Both the position numbers and the translations under genes were made by a program. This document shows, one piece after another, positions 8,507-18,696 of a stretch of DNA of 64,000 nt. The first letter of the stretch is position 1, and each line of letters begins with the position of its first letter. The notes below the pieces were generated by a model. That model saw nothing but the letters and a program-made list of their open reading frames with translations, made no database searches and had not been told where the DNA came from. This DNA is from Mycolicibacterium aurum (GTDB taxonomy: Bacteria; Actinomycetota; Actinomycetes; Mycobacteriales; Mycobacteriaceae): positions 1,178,001 through 1,242,000 of the forward strand of contig NZ_LR134356.1 of assembly GCF_900637195.1 (NCBI RefSeq). Reading direction: 5' to 3'.

Positions 8507-8920
8507 ATGGCACAAGCAAAGAAGGGCGGCGCCCCCAAGAAGGGGCAGAAGACCCGTCGCAAGGAAAAGAAGAACGTCCCGCACGGCGCCGCGCACATCA
8601 AGAGCACGTTCAACAACACGATCGTGTCGATCACGGATCCGCAGGGCAACGTCATCGCCTGGGCATCCTCGGGCCACGTGGGCTTCAAGGGCTCGCGTAA
8701 GTCCACCCCGTTCGCCGCCCAGCTGGCCGCCGAGAACGCTGCCCGCAAGGCGCAGGAGCACGGCGTCAAGAAGGTCGATGTCTTCGTGAAGGGCCCGGGT
8801 TCGGGTCGTGAGACCGCCATCCGTTCACTGCAGGCCGCCGGCCTCGAGGTGGGCGCGATCGCCGATGTCACCCCGCAGCCGCACAACGGTTGCCGTCCGC
8901 CCAAGCGGCGCCGGGTCTAG
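8507..8920 (+). CDS. rpsK: Ribosomal protein uS11
   Basis: 137 residues. The conserved core reads [19 protein letters not shown], with the ending [13 protein letters not shown] typical of S11. It sits on the 30S platform near the mRNA exit. The Lys-rich N-terminal extension is common in actinobacteria. Six bases after rpsM and 15 before rpsD. Confidence 0.98.
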   Translation: MAQAKKGGAPKKGQKTRRKEKKNVPHGAAHIKSTFNNTIVSITDPQGNVIAWASSGHVGFKGSRKSTPFAAQLAAENAARKAQEHGVKKVDVFVKGPGSGRETAIRSLQAAGLEVGAIADVTPQPHNGCRPPKRRRV

Positions 8921-8935
8921 AGGAGATAGAGAGAA

Positions 8936-9541
8936 ATGGCTCGTTATACCGGACCCGTCACCCGTAAGTCGCGTCGTCTCGGCGTCGACCTCGTCGGTGG
9001 AGACCAGTCCTTCGAGAAGCGCCCCTACCCGCCCGGTCAGCACGGCCGCGCGCGGATCAAGGAGAGCGAGTACCGCCAGCAGCTGCAGGAGAAGCAGAAG
9101 GCCCGCTTCAGCTACGGGGTGATGGAGAAGCAGTTCCGCCGTTACTACGAAGAGGCCAACCGTCTTCCGGGCAAGACCGGTGACAACCTGCTGCGCATCC
9201 TGGAGAGCCGGCTGGACAACGTCGTGTACCGCGCGGGCCTGGCCCGGACGCGTCGCATGGCGCGTCAGCTGGTCAGCCACGGCCACTTCACCGTCAACGG
9301 TGTGAAGGTCGACGTCCCCAGCTACCGGGTCTCGCAGTACGACATCATCGACATCAAGGACAAGTCGATCAACACCTTGCCGTTCGAGGTGGCCCGCCAG
9401 ACTGCCGGCGAGCGCCCGATTCCGGGCTGGCTGCAGGTCGTCGGCGAGCGTCAGCGGATCCTCGTGCACCAGTTGCCCGAGCGTGCGCAGATCGACATCC
9501 CGCTCACCGAGCAGCTCATCGTCGAGCTCTACTCGAAGTAG
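8936..9541 (+). CDS. rpsD: Ribosomal protein uS4
   Basis: 201 residues. An RNA-binding S4 domain lies near 90-155 (LESRLDNVVYRAGLARTRRMARQLV). A primary 16S-binding assembly protein and, in E. coli, the alpha-operon repressor. The visible N-terminus (MARYTGPVTRKSRRLGVDLVGG) lacks the Cys cluster of zinc-binding S4 forms. AGGAGATAGAGAGAA precedes the ATG. Confidence 0.98.
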   Translation: MARYTGPVTRKSRRLGVDLVGGDQSFEKRPYPPGQHGRARIKESEYRQQLQEKQKARFSYGVMEKQFRRYYEEANRLPGKTGDNLLRILESRLDNVVYRAGLARTRRMARQLVSHGHFTVNGVKVDVPSYRVSQYDIIDIKDKSINTLPFEVARQTAGERPIPGWLQVVGERQRILVHQLPERAQIDIPLTEQLIVELYSK

Positions 9542-9545
9542 TAAC

Positions 9546-9574
9546 CCTGTCCCGGCGAACCAGCCGGGAACAGG
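9546..9574 (+). terminator. Hairpin between rpsD and rpoA
   Basis: CCTGT-CCCGGC (9546-9556) pairs with GCCGGG-ACAGG (9563-9574, one bulged A) around GAACCA. There is no T-run, so it is more likely an attenuating or processing hairpin than a full stop. It lies 53 bases before rpoA. Confidence 0.45.
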
Positions 9575-9617
9575 TTCGTCTATCGGCATCAAATAGCGGT
9601 TGCCGAGAAGGAGATAG

Positions 9618-10679
<1,062 letters not shown>

Positions 10680-10765
10680 CCAGGGTTGTCCCACCCAGTT
10701 TCACCCGCCCGATCCGTCCCGGTCCTACCTGATACGGGGACCGGCCCCATTAGGAGATAGTCGCA

Positions 10766-11362
10766 ATGCCCAAACCCACAAAGGGTCCTCGCCTCGGCGG
10801 GTCGTCCTCGCACCAGCAGGCGCTCCTGGCCAACCTGGCCACCGCGCTGTTCGAGCACGGCCGCATCAAGACGACCGAGCCGAAGGCACGGGCGCTGCGT
10901 CCGTACGCGGAGAAGCTCATCACCCACGCCAAGAAGGGCACGCTGCACAACCGGCGTGAGGTGATGAAGAAGATCCGCGACAAGGACATCGTCCACGTCT
11001 TGTTCGCCGAGATCGGACCGTTCTTCTCGGATCGTGCCGGTGGCTACACCCGCATCATCAAGGTCGAGAACCGCAAGGGCGACAACGCCCCGATGGCGGT
11101 CATCGAGCTGGTGCGGGAGAAGACGGTGACGTCGGAGGCCAACCGTGCCCGGCGCTCTGCCGGCGCCCAGAAGGTCGCGGCTGCCGCCGCTCCGCAGGCC
11201 GCCGTCGAGCCCGAGGTGACCGAAGGCCCCAGCGCCGACGAGGTCGAGGCCGTCGAGGAGACTCCGATCGCCGACGAGGCCGAGGTGGAGACGCCCGGTA
11301 CCGAGTCCGCGACCGACGAGGCCTCGGCCGAGGCTGAAGCCGAGGATGACAAGAAGTCCTAG
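10766..11362 (+). CDS. rplQ: Ribosomal protein bL17 with acidic extension
   Basis: 198 residues. The L17 core covers about 1-118 ([24 protein letters not shown], then RVEN-type [21 protein letters not shown]). An Ala/Glu-rich low-complexity tail of about 80 residues follows, as in other mycobacteria. TAGGAGATAG precedes the ATG. The 3' end overlaps the truA frame by 17 bases if truA starts at 11346. Confidence 0.97.
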   Translation: MPKPTKGPRLGGSSSHQQALLANLATALFEHGRIKTTEPKARALRPYAEKLITHAKKGTLHNRREVMKKIRDKDIVHVLFAEIGPFFSDRAGGYTRIIKVENRKGDNAPMAVIELVREKTVTSEANRARRSAGAQKVAAAAAPQAAVEPEVTEGPSADEVEAVEETPIADEAEVETPGTESATDEASAEAEAEDDKKS

Positions 11363-12248
11363 CGACAACGTCGTGAACATGCCCGCCACCGATTCCGGTG
11401 GCGGGTTTGTTCGTCTCCGGCTCGACATCGCCTACGACGGAACCGAATTCGCGGGGTGGGCAACGCAGGACGGGCAGCGGACCGTTGCCGGCGCCATCGA
11501 GGACGCGCTGTCGACGGTGTTCCGCACGCCGGTGCGCACCCGTGCGGCCGGACGCACCGATTCCGGTGTGCACGCCAGCGGCCAGGTCGCCCATGTCGAC
11601 ATCCCCGAGGGCGCGCTTCCGCATGCCTATCCCCGCACGGTGCGCCCGGACGCCACCGAGTTCGCACCGCTGGTCCGGCGGCTTGGGCGCCTCTTGCCCG
11701 AGGATGTCCGGATCCGTGAGATCAGCCGCGCCGCAGCGGGATTCGATGCCCGATTCTCGGCGCTGCGCCGCCACTACATCTACCGGCTGTCCACGGCGCA
11801 GTACGGGGTCGATCCGCAGGACTCGCGGTTTGTCACGGCGTGGCCCCGGGACCTGGACGTGGACGCGATGGCCGACGCGGCGCGGCACCTGGTGGGCCTG
11901 CACGACTTCGCCGCGTTCTGCCGTCACCGCGACGGCGCGACGACGATCCGGGAACTCCAGCGGCTGGATTGCGTGCGGACAGGAGACCGGATTTCGGTGC
12001 ACGTCAGCGCCGACGCGTTCTGCTGGAACATGGTGCGTTCGCTCGTCGGCGCGCTGACCGCCGTGGGCGAGCACCGTCGCGATGCGGCGTGGCTTGCCGC
12101 ACTGCTGGATTCGACACGGCGGCGCAGCGACTTCGCGGCCGCCCCGGCGCGCGGGCTCACGCTGGTCGGGGTGGACTATCCGGCCGATGACGAACTTGCC
12201 GCCCGAACCCTGGTGACGCGGGACGTGCGGACGCCGGACGAGCTCTAG
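11346..12248 (+). CDS. truA: tRNA pseudouridine(38-40) synthase
   Basis: 300 residues from ATG 11346. Conserved [17 protein letters not shown] and the catalytic Asp region [18 protein letters not shown], with [19 protein letters not shown] near the end. Modifies the anticodon stem-loop of several tRNAs. The start is ambiguous: GTG 11373 or ATG 11379 would remove the rplQ overlap, and none has a strong ribosome site. The 3' end overlaps the convergent cutinase by 4 bases. Confidence 0.95.
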   Translation: MTRSPSDNVVNMPATDSGGGFVRLRLDIAYDGTEFAGWATQDGQRTVAGAIEDALSTVFRTPVRTRAAGRTDSGVHASGQVAHVDIPEGALPHAYPRTVRPDATEFAPLVRRLGRLLPEDVRIREISRAAAGFDARFSALRRHYIYRLSTAQYGVDPQDSRFVTAWPRDLDVDAMADAARHLVGLHDFAAFCRHRDGATTIRELQRLDCVRTGDRISVHVSADAFCWNMVRSLVGALTAVGEHRRDAAWLAALLDSTRRRSDFAAAPARGLTLVGVDYPADDELAARTLVTRDVRTPDEL

Positions 12249-12907
12249 ATCCTGCCGACGATGAAGTCGGCGGCCTGATTGACCATGCCGGCGTTGACGT
12301 AGGCGGAGGCCAGGTGGGCGGGCCAGTTGTCCTGCCAGTTCTCGGGCGCCGTGGGGTTGCAGATCGGGTCATCGCCGTGACACAGCTCGACGATTCGATC
12401 GCGCAGCGCGGGGTTGGTGAAGTTCGCGATCGGGCCCACCCACTGGCTGCCGTTGCCGAACAGGGCCACCGCAGCGATGTGCCGGTCGGCGCCGTCGGGC
12501 AGCGGGGACTTGAAGCCGAAGGCGGCGATCGGAACGGCGATGACGACGTCGGTGACCGCGGCGCCGAGGGAGTAGCCGCCGAGCACCAGGCGGGTGTCGG
12601 GGCAATTGGCCGTCATGTACTGGATGCGCTGGCTCATGTCGTTGGCGCCGATGTCGATCTGGGTGTCGGCGGGATACTTCACCGCGTACAGATCGATATC
12701 CTTGCTGGTCTTGTTCCGTATCGCGCTGATGAGCGCATTGCCGATGATTCCTGCGCCGGGCGACTCGATGCGCCCGCGGGCGAAAATGAGTTCGGCGTCG
12801 GGGCAGGACTGCGCCGACGCGGCGGGGGGCAGGACCAGCGAAGCCGCGCTCAACACGAGCGCAGCCAACAACGCGGGAACTCGGAATCTTCGCAGCTGAC
12901 GGATCAC
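12245..12907 (-). CDS. Secreted cutinase-family esterase (copy 1)
   Basis: 220 residues from GTG 12907. A signal peptide ends near PPAASAQS. Serine-hydrolase motifs are GGYSLGAA (nucleophile), CHGDDPIC (catalytic Asp and a disulfide Cys) and WPAHLASAY (His). The elbow has Leu where most cutinases have Gln (GYSQG). TAGGAT at 12915-12920 lies 7 bases before the GTG, indicating a leaderless mRNA. Sits where M. tuberculosis has cut3/cut4; likely an extracellular lipid esterase. Confidence 0.9.
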   Translation of the reverse strand: MIRQLRRFRVPALLAALVLSAASLVLPPAASAQSCPDAELIFARGRIESPGAGIIGNALISAIRNKTSKDIDLYAVKYPADTQIDIGANDMSQRIQYMTANCPDTRLVLGGYSLGAAVTDVVIAVPIAAFGFKSPLPDGADRHIAAVALFGNGSQWVGPIANFTNPALRDRIVELCHGDDPICNPTAPENWQDNWPAHLASAYVNAGMVNQAADFIVGRI

Positions 12908-12935
12908 TTCGCCGATCCTAATTGCCCGCGGACAT

Positions 12936-13604
12936 TCAGACCCGGCCTGCGGCAAACCCGGCAGCCTGGCCGATGAACGGCGACGACTCGTAATGGGTGT
13001 GGGCGAACGGGTTGCGACCATCTGAGCAAATCGGGTCACCGTCGGCACACAGGTCCAGCGCCTTCCCAGCGAACGATCCGCTGCGTGACAGCGGGCTCCC
13101 GAACTTCGCGGAAGGATTTCCGAAGACTGCGACGGCGGCGACGTTCCCGGTCAATCCGCCGGGGAGCGGCGGTGCGGAGCCGATGTCACCGATGCGGTTT
13201 CCCAGCGGCGGCACGCCGGCGAGCATGTCCACCACGGCCGCGCCCTGCGAGTACCCGCCGAGCACGATGCGGGTGCCGGGGCACTGCGCCGCCATCAGGG
13301 CGATACGTCCGGTGGCGTCGGCAGCCCCGTCCGCGGTGAACAGGAAGTCGTAGCTGGCGGGGTAGTTCACGCCGTAGGTGCCCACCGTGCGGCCGCCGAG
13401 CTGGTTCCTCAGCTGGTCCGCCAGAGCCTGGCCGACGCGTCCGACGCCGGGGGGCTCGCTGGTGCCACGGGCGAACACCACCTCGACGTCGGGGCAGGGC
13501 TGGGCCGCGGCTGTGCCGGCGGGCAGGACGGCGACGGCTGCGATGGGCGCCAGCGCGGCGGCCGTGGCCGCGACGATCCGGCGGCTCAGTCGTTCAGAAA
13601 GCAC
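12936..13604 (-). CDS. Secreted cutinase-family esterase (copy 2)
   Basis: 222 residues from GTG 13604. The signal peptide ends near AGTAAAQP. Motifs are ARGTSEPPG (oxyanion loop), GGYSQGAAV (Ser), CADGDPIC (Asp) and PFAHTHYESS (His). TACGGT at 13611-13616 lies 6 bases before the GTG, so it is probably leaderless with its own promoter. All three cutinases point the same way with gaps of 25-28 bases. Confidence 0.92.
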   Translation of the reverse strand: MLSERLSRRIVAATAAALAPIAAVAVLPAGTAAAQPCPDVEVVFARGTSEPPGVGRVGQALADQLRNQLGGRTVGTYGVNYPASYDFLFTADGAADATGRIALMAAQCPGTRIVLGGYSQGAAVVDMLAGVPPLGNRIGDIGSAPPLPGGLTGNVAAVAVFGNPSAKFGSPLSRSGSFAGKALDLCADGDPICSDGRNPFAHTHYESSPFIGQAAGFAAGRV

Positions 13605-13629
13605 CCGACCACCGTATCGCACAGCCGGT

Positions 13630-14259
13630 TCACAGCCGGCCGGCGACGAATGCCGCGGCCTGGTCGGCGAACCCGGCGGGCCCGTAGTTGCTGTGGGCGG
13701 CAATGTCGTCGCCGCCCGAGCACACCGGGTCGGCACCGTTGCACAGGTCGATCGAGCGCGACCCCCACACCGGGCTGGCGGTGATCGGCAGCCCGACCTT
13801 GGTGGTCGGGTTGCCGAAGAGTGCGATGGCGGCCACGAAGTCGGGCGCGTTCGGCGGCAGCGGGTTGGTGAAACCGACGGCCGGGAACGGAACCGCGGCG
13901 ATGACGTCGATGACCGCGGCGCCCTGCGAGTAGCCGCCCAGCACCAGCCGGGTCTGCGGGCAGTTGGCCATCATGTACTGGATGTGGGCGCTGGCGTCGT
14001 TGGCGCCGCCCGCCGCGGCGAGGAAGTCGAACGTCGCCGGGTAGACGACGGCATACGAGCCGACCGACCGGCCGCCGACGCGACCGCTCAACGAGTCGAC
14101 GAAGGCCGAGCCGACGCGACCAAGGCCGGGTGGTTCATCGGTGCCGCGGGCGAACACCACCTCGATGTCGGGGCACCCCTGGGCCTGGGCAGCCGGGGCG
14201 ACCGCGGTCGGGGCGATCATCAGGGCTGCGGCGAGCAGGGCTGCGGCGATGGTCTTCAC
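13630..14259 (-). CDS. Secreted cutinase-family esterase (copy 3)
   Basis: 209 residues from GTG 14259. Signal peptide MKTIAAALLAAALMIAPTAV with likely cleavage after AQA. Motifs ARGTDEPPGLGRVG, GGYSQGAAV (Ser), CNGADPVC (Asp) and AAHSNYGPAG (His) are intact. TAACAT (14267-14272) lies 7 bases before the GTG, again leaderless. More similar to copy 2 than to copy 1, which suggests a recent tandem duplication of copies 2 and 3. Confidence 0.93.
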   Translation of the reverse strand: MKTIAAALLAAALMIAPTAVAPAAQAQGCPDIEVVFARGTDEPPGLGRVGSAFVDSLSGRVGGRSVGSYAVVYPATFDFLAAAGGANDASAHIQYMMANCPQTRLVLGGYSQGAAVIDVIAAVPFPAVGFTNPLPPNAPDFVAAIALFGNPTTKVGLPITASPVWGSRSIDLCNGADPVCSGGDDIAAHSNYGPAGFADQAAAFVAGRL

Positions 14260-14290
14260 CCCGGCAATGTTAGCTGTCCTAGCGGAAAGC

Positions 14291-15331
14291 TCAATCCAGT
14301 TTCGCCGGGGTGAGTCCGCCGACCACCGGCGCGTCCGGCCACGTCACGGTGTCGGCGGCGAGTTCGCCGCGGTCACCCAGGCGGGCCAGCGCCAGCCCGA
14401 CGAGCACGATCACGCCGCCGATGCCCTGACTGACGGTCACCGCCTCGCCGAGCAGGACCCATGCCGCGAGCACGGCGAACATCACCTCGGACAGTCCGAC
14501 CAGTGACGCGAAGCGGGGCCGGAGCCGGGCGATGCCCACGATCCCGAGGGTGTACGCGATCGCCGTCGGGATCAGTGCCAGTGCCACCACGGGCACGATC
14601 CAGGACGTGGCCCAGCCGGCCACCACGGCGTCGTTGGCGGTGAAGACCAGCGGCATGACCCCGGTCATGCCGAGCGCGGCCACCGCGAGGGCGCCCACGA
14701 TCAGCCCGCCCGCGGCGAGGGTGATCGGATGCACGGGCGTCTGCCCGTCGGGGCCTTCTGCACCTGCCTTGTCCGACATCAGGAAGTAGCAGGCCGCGCA
14801 GACCGCCGCGGCCAGTCCCCAGCCGACGCCGACGACGTTGATGTGTGCCGCCGCGAGCCCGCCGGGCCCGAACACGCCGAGCACCAGCATGATTCCGGCC
14901 ACCGCGAGCACGACGCCGCCGAGTGTCAGGGAGGTGGGCCGCGTGCGCGTGGTCGCCCACAGCCAGCCGACGACGATGATCGGCGCGGTGTATTCGAGCA
15001 GCAGCGCGACGGCGACCGACAGATGGGAGACGGCGTTGTAGTAGAACAGCTGGGCACCGGCGATCGGCACCAGGCCGTACAGCACGATCGTCTGCACGTG
15101 CCCGCGCGCCTCGCGGAGCCAGCCGGGTCGCGCGATCGTGGCGAACACCGCCATGGCCAGCGCGCCACCCGCGAGCCGGGCAGTCACGGCGGCGGTGGGG
15201 CTCCAGCCGGCCTCCATCAGCGATTTCGCGAACGGGCCCGAGGAGCCGAACGCCAGGGCGGACCCGATCGCGAACAGCAGTCCGGAGCGGAAGTGGTCCG
15301 CCCGGGCCTGTGTTGATTCGATGGCAGCCAT
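14291..15331 (-). CDS. DMT-superfamily (EamA) transporter
   Basis: 346 residues with about ten hydrophobic helices in two EamA repeats (AIGSALAFGSSGPFAKSLMEAGWSP opens the first; NVVGVGWGLAAAVCAACYFLMSDKAG the second). Members export metabolites or amino acids; substrate unknown. A strong GGAGGTG lies about 7 bases before ATG 15331. Divergent from the CGNR-protein gene, which may regulate it. Confidence 0.88.
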   Translation of the reverse strand: MAAIESTQARADHFRSGLLFAIGSALAFGSSGPFAKSLMEAGWSPTAAVTARLAGGALAMAVFATIARPGWLREARGHVQTIVLYGLVPIAGAQLFYYNAVSHLSVAVALLLEYTAPIIVVGWLWATTRTRPTSLTLGGVVLAVAGIMLVLGVFGPGGLAAAHINVVGVGWGLAAAVCAACYFLMSDKAGAEGPDGQTPVHPITLAAGGLIVGALAVAALGMTGVMPLVFTANDAVVAGWATSWIVPVVALALIPTAIAYTLGIVGIARLRPRFASLVGLSEVMFAVLAAWVLLGEAVTVSQGIGGVIVLVGLALARLGDRGELAADTVTWPDAPVVGGLTPAKLD

Positions 15332-15421
15332 GGGTGAACACCTCCGCGCTTCTGACTAGGGACGACATGAGTAAACTGAAGTTCGGTCATGACATTACAG
15401 CCGAGGGGAGTCACGGGTCAA

Positions 15422-15973
15422 ATGCTTTTCACTCATGACACCGAGCTCACACTGCGCGCGGCCAGTGTCCTGATCAACAGCGACCGGGTGGACGGCGAGC
15501 AGTTGGGCGACCTCGCGGCCCTCGACGCGTACCTCGACGGTTTCGGGTGGACGGGCAGGCGGGACCACGACGCCGCCGAGCTGGAGTCGGTGCACCAGCT
15601 GCGGGCCCGGCTTGGCCGGATCTGGGAGTCGGCCGACGACGAAGCCCGCGTGGTCGGTCAGGTCAACGCGTTGCTGTCGGACACCAGGGCCTCGCCGTGG
15701 CTGACGCGCCACGCCGAGATGCCGGAGTGGCATCTGCACCTCGCGTCCATCCACGACCCGCTGTGGCAGCGCATGGGCGCCGAGATGGCGATGGCGCTGG
15801 CCGACATCGTGCGCGCAGGGGAGCTGCGACGGCTCAAGATCTGCGATGCCCCGGACTGCCACGCGACCCTGGTCGACCTGTCCCGCAACCGGTCGGGCAA
15901 GTTCTGCGACACCGGCAACTGCGGAAACCGTCAGCACGTCGCCGCCTATCGGGAACGCCGCTCCAACAAGTGA
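15422..15973 (+). CDS. ABATE / CGNR zinc-finger regulator-like protein
   Basis: 183 residues from ATG 15422; ATG 15389 would add 11. The N-terminal stress-response ABATE-type region begins FTHDTELTLRAASVLINSD. The C-terminal CGNR zinc finger shows CDAPDCHATLVD and FCDTGNCGNRQHVAAYRER, with four Cys ligands. Such proteins are thought to bind DNA. Divergent from the exporter, and followed 44 bases later by eccB4. Function inferred. Confidence 0.85.
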   Translation: MLFTHDTELTLRAASVLINSDRVDGEQLGDLAALDAYLDGFGWTGRRDHDAAELESVHQLRARLGRIWESADDEARVVGQVNALLSDTRASPWLTRHAEMPEWHLHLASIHDPLWQRMGAEMAMALADIVRAGELRRLKICDAPDCHATLVDLSRNRSGKFCDTGNCGNRQHVAAYRERRSNK

Positions 15974-16017
15974 TCTGACCCCTCCAGCGTCGCCGCTACG
16001 CTGGCCGAGGGGGAGTG

Positions 16018-17403
16018 ATGGCACAACCGACCACGCGTCTTCAGGTCAGCGGGCACCGCTTCCTGGCACGCCGGATGGAGCACGCGCTGGTGCGCGGGGA
16101 CGTCCGGATGATCGACGACCCTCTGCGCGCGCAGTCGCTGTCGTTGGCGGCGGGTGCGGTGCTGGCGGCGATCGCCGTAACAGCCTGCGCGGTACTGGCT
16201 TTCGTGCGACCGGGGGGCAGCCTCGGGGATGCGCCGATCGTGGTGGCTCGCGAGTCCGGCGCGATGTACGCCCGGGTCGACGGCGTCCTGCATCCGGTCG
16301 TCAACCTGGCCTCGGCCCGCTTGATCGTCGGCAGCGCGGCCGAACCGCGGGTGGTCTCGCAGCGTGCGATCGATGGCGCCGACCGCGGGCCGCAGATGGG
16401 CATTCCCGGCGCGCCGGCCCGGATTTCCCCACCGCTGCCCGCCGGCGAAGCGGTCTGGACCGTGTGCGACGACGAGGACGGCCGCACCACGGTCACCGTC
16501 GGACCGGACGCGGACACGGCGCCCGGTTCCAGCGTGTTGGTGACGCCACGCGGGGGCAGCGCCGCGGAGACGTACCTGCTGCACGACGGCTGGCGGGCCC
16601 GCGTCGACCTGCGTCACCCCGCCGTCGTCCGCGCGCTGCGCATCGACGGCGTTGTGCCACAGCAGATTTCCCCGATCGTGCTGGACGCGATCCCTGAGGC
16701 CCCGGCGATCGAGCCGCCCCGCATCCCGGACGTGGGGACGCCGGGACCCGCTGCACTGTCCGGTCGCCCCGTCGGCACCGTCGTGAAGGTTCCGCAGGCC
16801 GACGGCGGTGCGGCCGACTACTACGTGGTGCTGGCCGACGGCCTGCAACGCATCGGTGAGGTCGCCGCGGATCTGATCCGCTACACCGACGGGCGCATCC
16901 GGGAAGAGATTCCTGCGGTGTCGGCCGATGTCGTCGGCGCATTGCCCGTCATCACCTCACTGCCGGTGGCGACGTTCCCGGACAGCGGCGGGGTGGACGC
17001 GGCGCCCGTCGTGTGCGCGCAGTGGAATCCGGAGCCCGGTGACACGGCCTCACACACCACGATTCTCGCGGCCGGCGAGGTGCCGGGCGTCCGGCCGGTC
17101 GCGCTCGCGCAGGCCGACGGCGACGGTCCCGCTCTCGACGGTGTGGCCGTGCCGGCCGGCCGCAGCGCGTTCGTCCAGTCGGTCGGTGTCACCGGCGCCG
17201 GGGAGAACACCGCGTCCCTGTTCCTGGTTACCGATTCCGGTGTGATCCATGGCATGTGGGATGCCGACACCGCCGCTGTCCTGGGCCTGGCAGGTCCCCC
17301 GGTGCCTGCGCCGTGGCCGGTGCTGGCGCGGCTGCCCCGCGGCCCGGAACTCAGCCGGCGGGCTGCCTCAGTCGCCGGTGACGTGATCGGCACGTCGCCG
17401 TAG
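16018..17403 (+). CDS. eccB4: ESX-4 core component EccB4
   Basis: 461 residues from ATG 16018 (GTG 16015 abuts it). A cytosolic N-terminus typical of EccB (QVSGHRFLARRMEHALVRGD) is followed by one membrane helix at about 42-64 and a large periplasmic part with R-type repeats. It is part of the type VII membrane complex with EccC and EccD. A TACGCT hexamer lies near 16000. The last 36 bases overlap the 3' end of mycP4 on the other strand. Confidence 0.95.
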   Translation: MAQPTTRLQVSGHRFLARRMEHALVRGDVRMIDDPLRAQSLSLAAGAVLAAIAVTACAVLAFVRPGGSLGDAPIVVARESGAMYARVDGVLHPVVNLASARLIVGSAAEPRVVSQRAIDGADRGPQMGIPGAPARISPPLPAGEAVWTVCDDEDGRTTVTVGPDADTAPGSSVLVTPRGGSAAETYLLHDGWRARVDLRHPAVVRALRIDGVVPQQISPIVLDAIPEAPAIEPPRIPDVGTPGPAALSGRPVGTVVKVPQADGGAADYYVVLADGLQRIGEVAADLIRYTDGRIREEIPAVSADVVGALPVITSLPVATFPDSGGVDAAPVVCAQWNPEPGDTASHTTILAAGEVPGVRPVALAQADGDGPALDGVAVPAGRSAFVQSVGVTGAGENTASLFLVTDSGVIHGMWDADTAAVLGLAGPPVPAPWPVLARLPRGPELSRRAASVAGDVIGTSP

Positions 17404-18696
17404 CCGGCCGGTCATCGCGGACGTCAGTGCGACACAGGCGGTGAGCGCCACAAGTGCGACGGCACCGCGGATCGCCGTGTGGTGGGACCGGTCGGTGGCC
17501 TCGGCGGTGTCGGTGCTGACCTGTGTCGTGGTGGCACGCACCGTCTCCGCGGTGCCGGGACGGCTGATCGCCGCGAGTGCGTCGACGACGCCGTGCCCGA
17601 CGACGGGGTCCCAGCCCGCGGGCGGACGGTGCGCGGTGTCCTCGACGCGCGCCATGACCTGCCGCGCCGTCAGTTCGGGCCAGCGGGCGCGCACCAGGGC
17701 CACAACGGAGGTGACGACGGGGGCGGCGTAGCTGGTCCCGGAGATCGTCGACCCCGACGGTGCGACGTCGACCAACCCATCACCCGTGGCCGCGAGCGAG
17801 ACGATTCCCTCGCCGGGAGCTGCGACGTCGACCCACGGCCCGGCCAGACTGAAGTCCGAAGGTGTGCCGTCGATTCCAACCGAACCCACGGTGAGGACGT
17901 AGTCGTCGTACCAGGACGGGCTCACGATCATGGCCACCTGGCCGGCCTCGGCGACGTCCCGCGGGTTGTGCTGCGTGCACGGCCCCGGGCCACCGACATT
18001 CCCTGCGGCGCTCACCACGACGACGTTCTTGACGTCGACCGCGTAGGCCAGTGCGGCGCCCAGCGCCTGATCCTCGAGTCGGTCGCCGACAGGCACGCAC
18101 GCCACCGTCGAGATGTTGATCACCGTCGCGCCCAGATCGGCGGCCGTGCGCACCGCCGCGGCCAACGTCTCCACGTCGCCGACGCCGGTCCCGCCGGCAT
18201 CGTCGATCGCGTGAAATTTGTTGCTGGACTGCCTGATCGACAACAGGGACACCTCCGGCGCGATACCCGTGAAGCCCCCTGCGCCGGACGAATCGGGCGT
18301 TGCGCCGATGATCCCGGCGACGATGGTGCCGTGGCCGTCGCAGTCGGTGGTGCCGTCGTGGCGGGACACGTAGTCCCCGCCAGGGACGAGATGCGGCAGC
18401 CGCCGGTGTCGCGCCACCCCGGTATCGATCACGGCCACCGTCTGACCGGCGCCGCGGGTGAGCGCCCACACGCTGCGCAGGTCGATCCCGGTGAGTTGGC
18501 CGGGATCGGCCGTGGCATCGGGCGGGGTGGCGACGCACTCGTCATGCTGAGCGGTGGGATGCACCGGGCCGGGCGGGCCCGCGGCAGGCAGGCGCAGTTC
18601 GTCGATCGGGGGCGGGCTGACCGCGTCCGCCGTGGGTGCCGTCGCGACCATGGTGAGCGCGGCCACCGAGAGCACCCGCAGCGCTCGCGCCGCCAT
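17368..18696 (-). CDS. mycP4: ESX-4 mycosin protease MycP4
   Basis: 442 residues from ATG 18696, whose A is the last base of the eccD4 TGA (TGATG overlap). A signal peptide is followed by a subtilisin domain with Asp91 (VAVIDTGV), His122 (DGHGTIVAG), Asn233 (SAAGN) and Ser322 (SGTSYAAP), all present. A C-terminal membrane anchor (RGAVALVALTACVALTSAM) ends in a basic tail. Mycosins are needed for type VII complex integrity. Confidence 0.96.
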   Translation of the reverse strand: MAARALRVLSVAALTMVATAPTADAVSPPPIDELRLPAAGPPGPVHPTAQHDECVATPPDATADPGQLTGIDLRSVWALTRGAGQTVAVIDTGVARHRRLPHLVPGGDYVSRHDGTTDCDGHGTIVAGIIGATPDSSGAGGFTGIAPEVSLLSIRQSSNKFHAIDDAGGTGVGDVETLAAAVRTAADLGATVINISTVACVPVGDRLEDQALGAALAYAVDVKNVVVVSAAGNVGGPGPCTQHNPRDVAEAGQVAMIVSPSWYDDYVLTVGSVGIDGTPSDFSLAGPWVDVAAPGEGIVSLAATGDGLVDVAPSGSTISGTSYAAPVVTSVVALVRARWPELTARQVMARVEDTAHRPPAGWDPVVGHGVVDALAAISRPGTAETVRATTTQVSTDTAEATDRSHHTAIRGAVALVALTACVALTSAMTGRLRRRADHVTGD

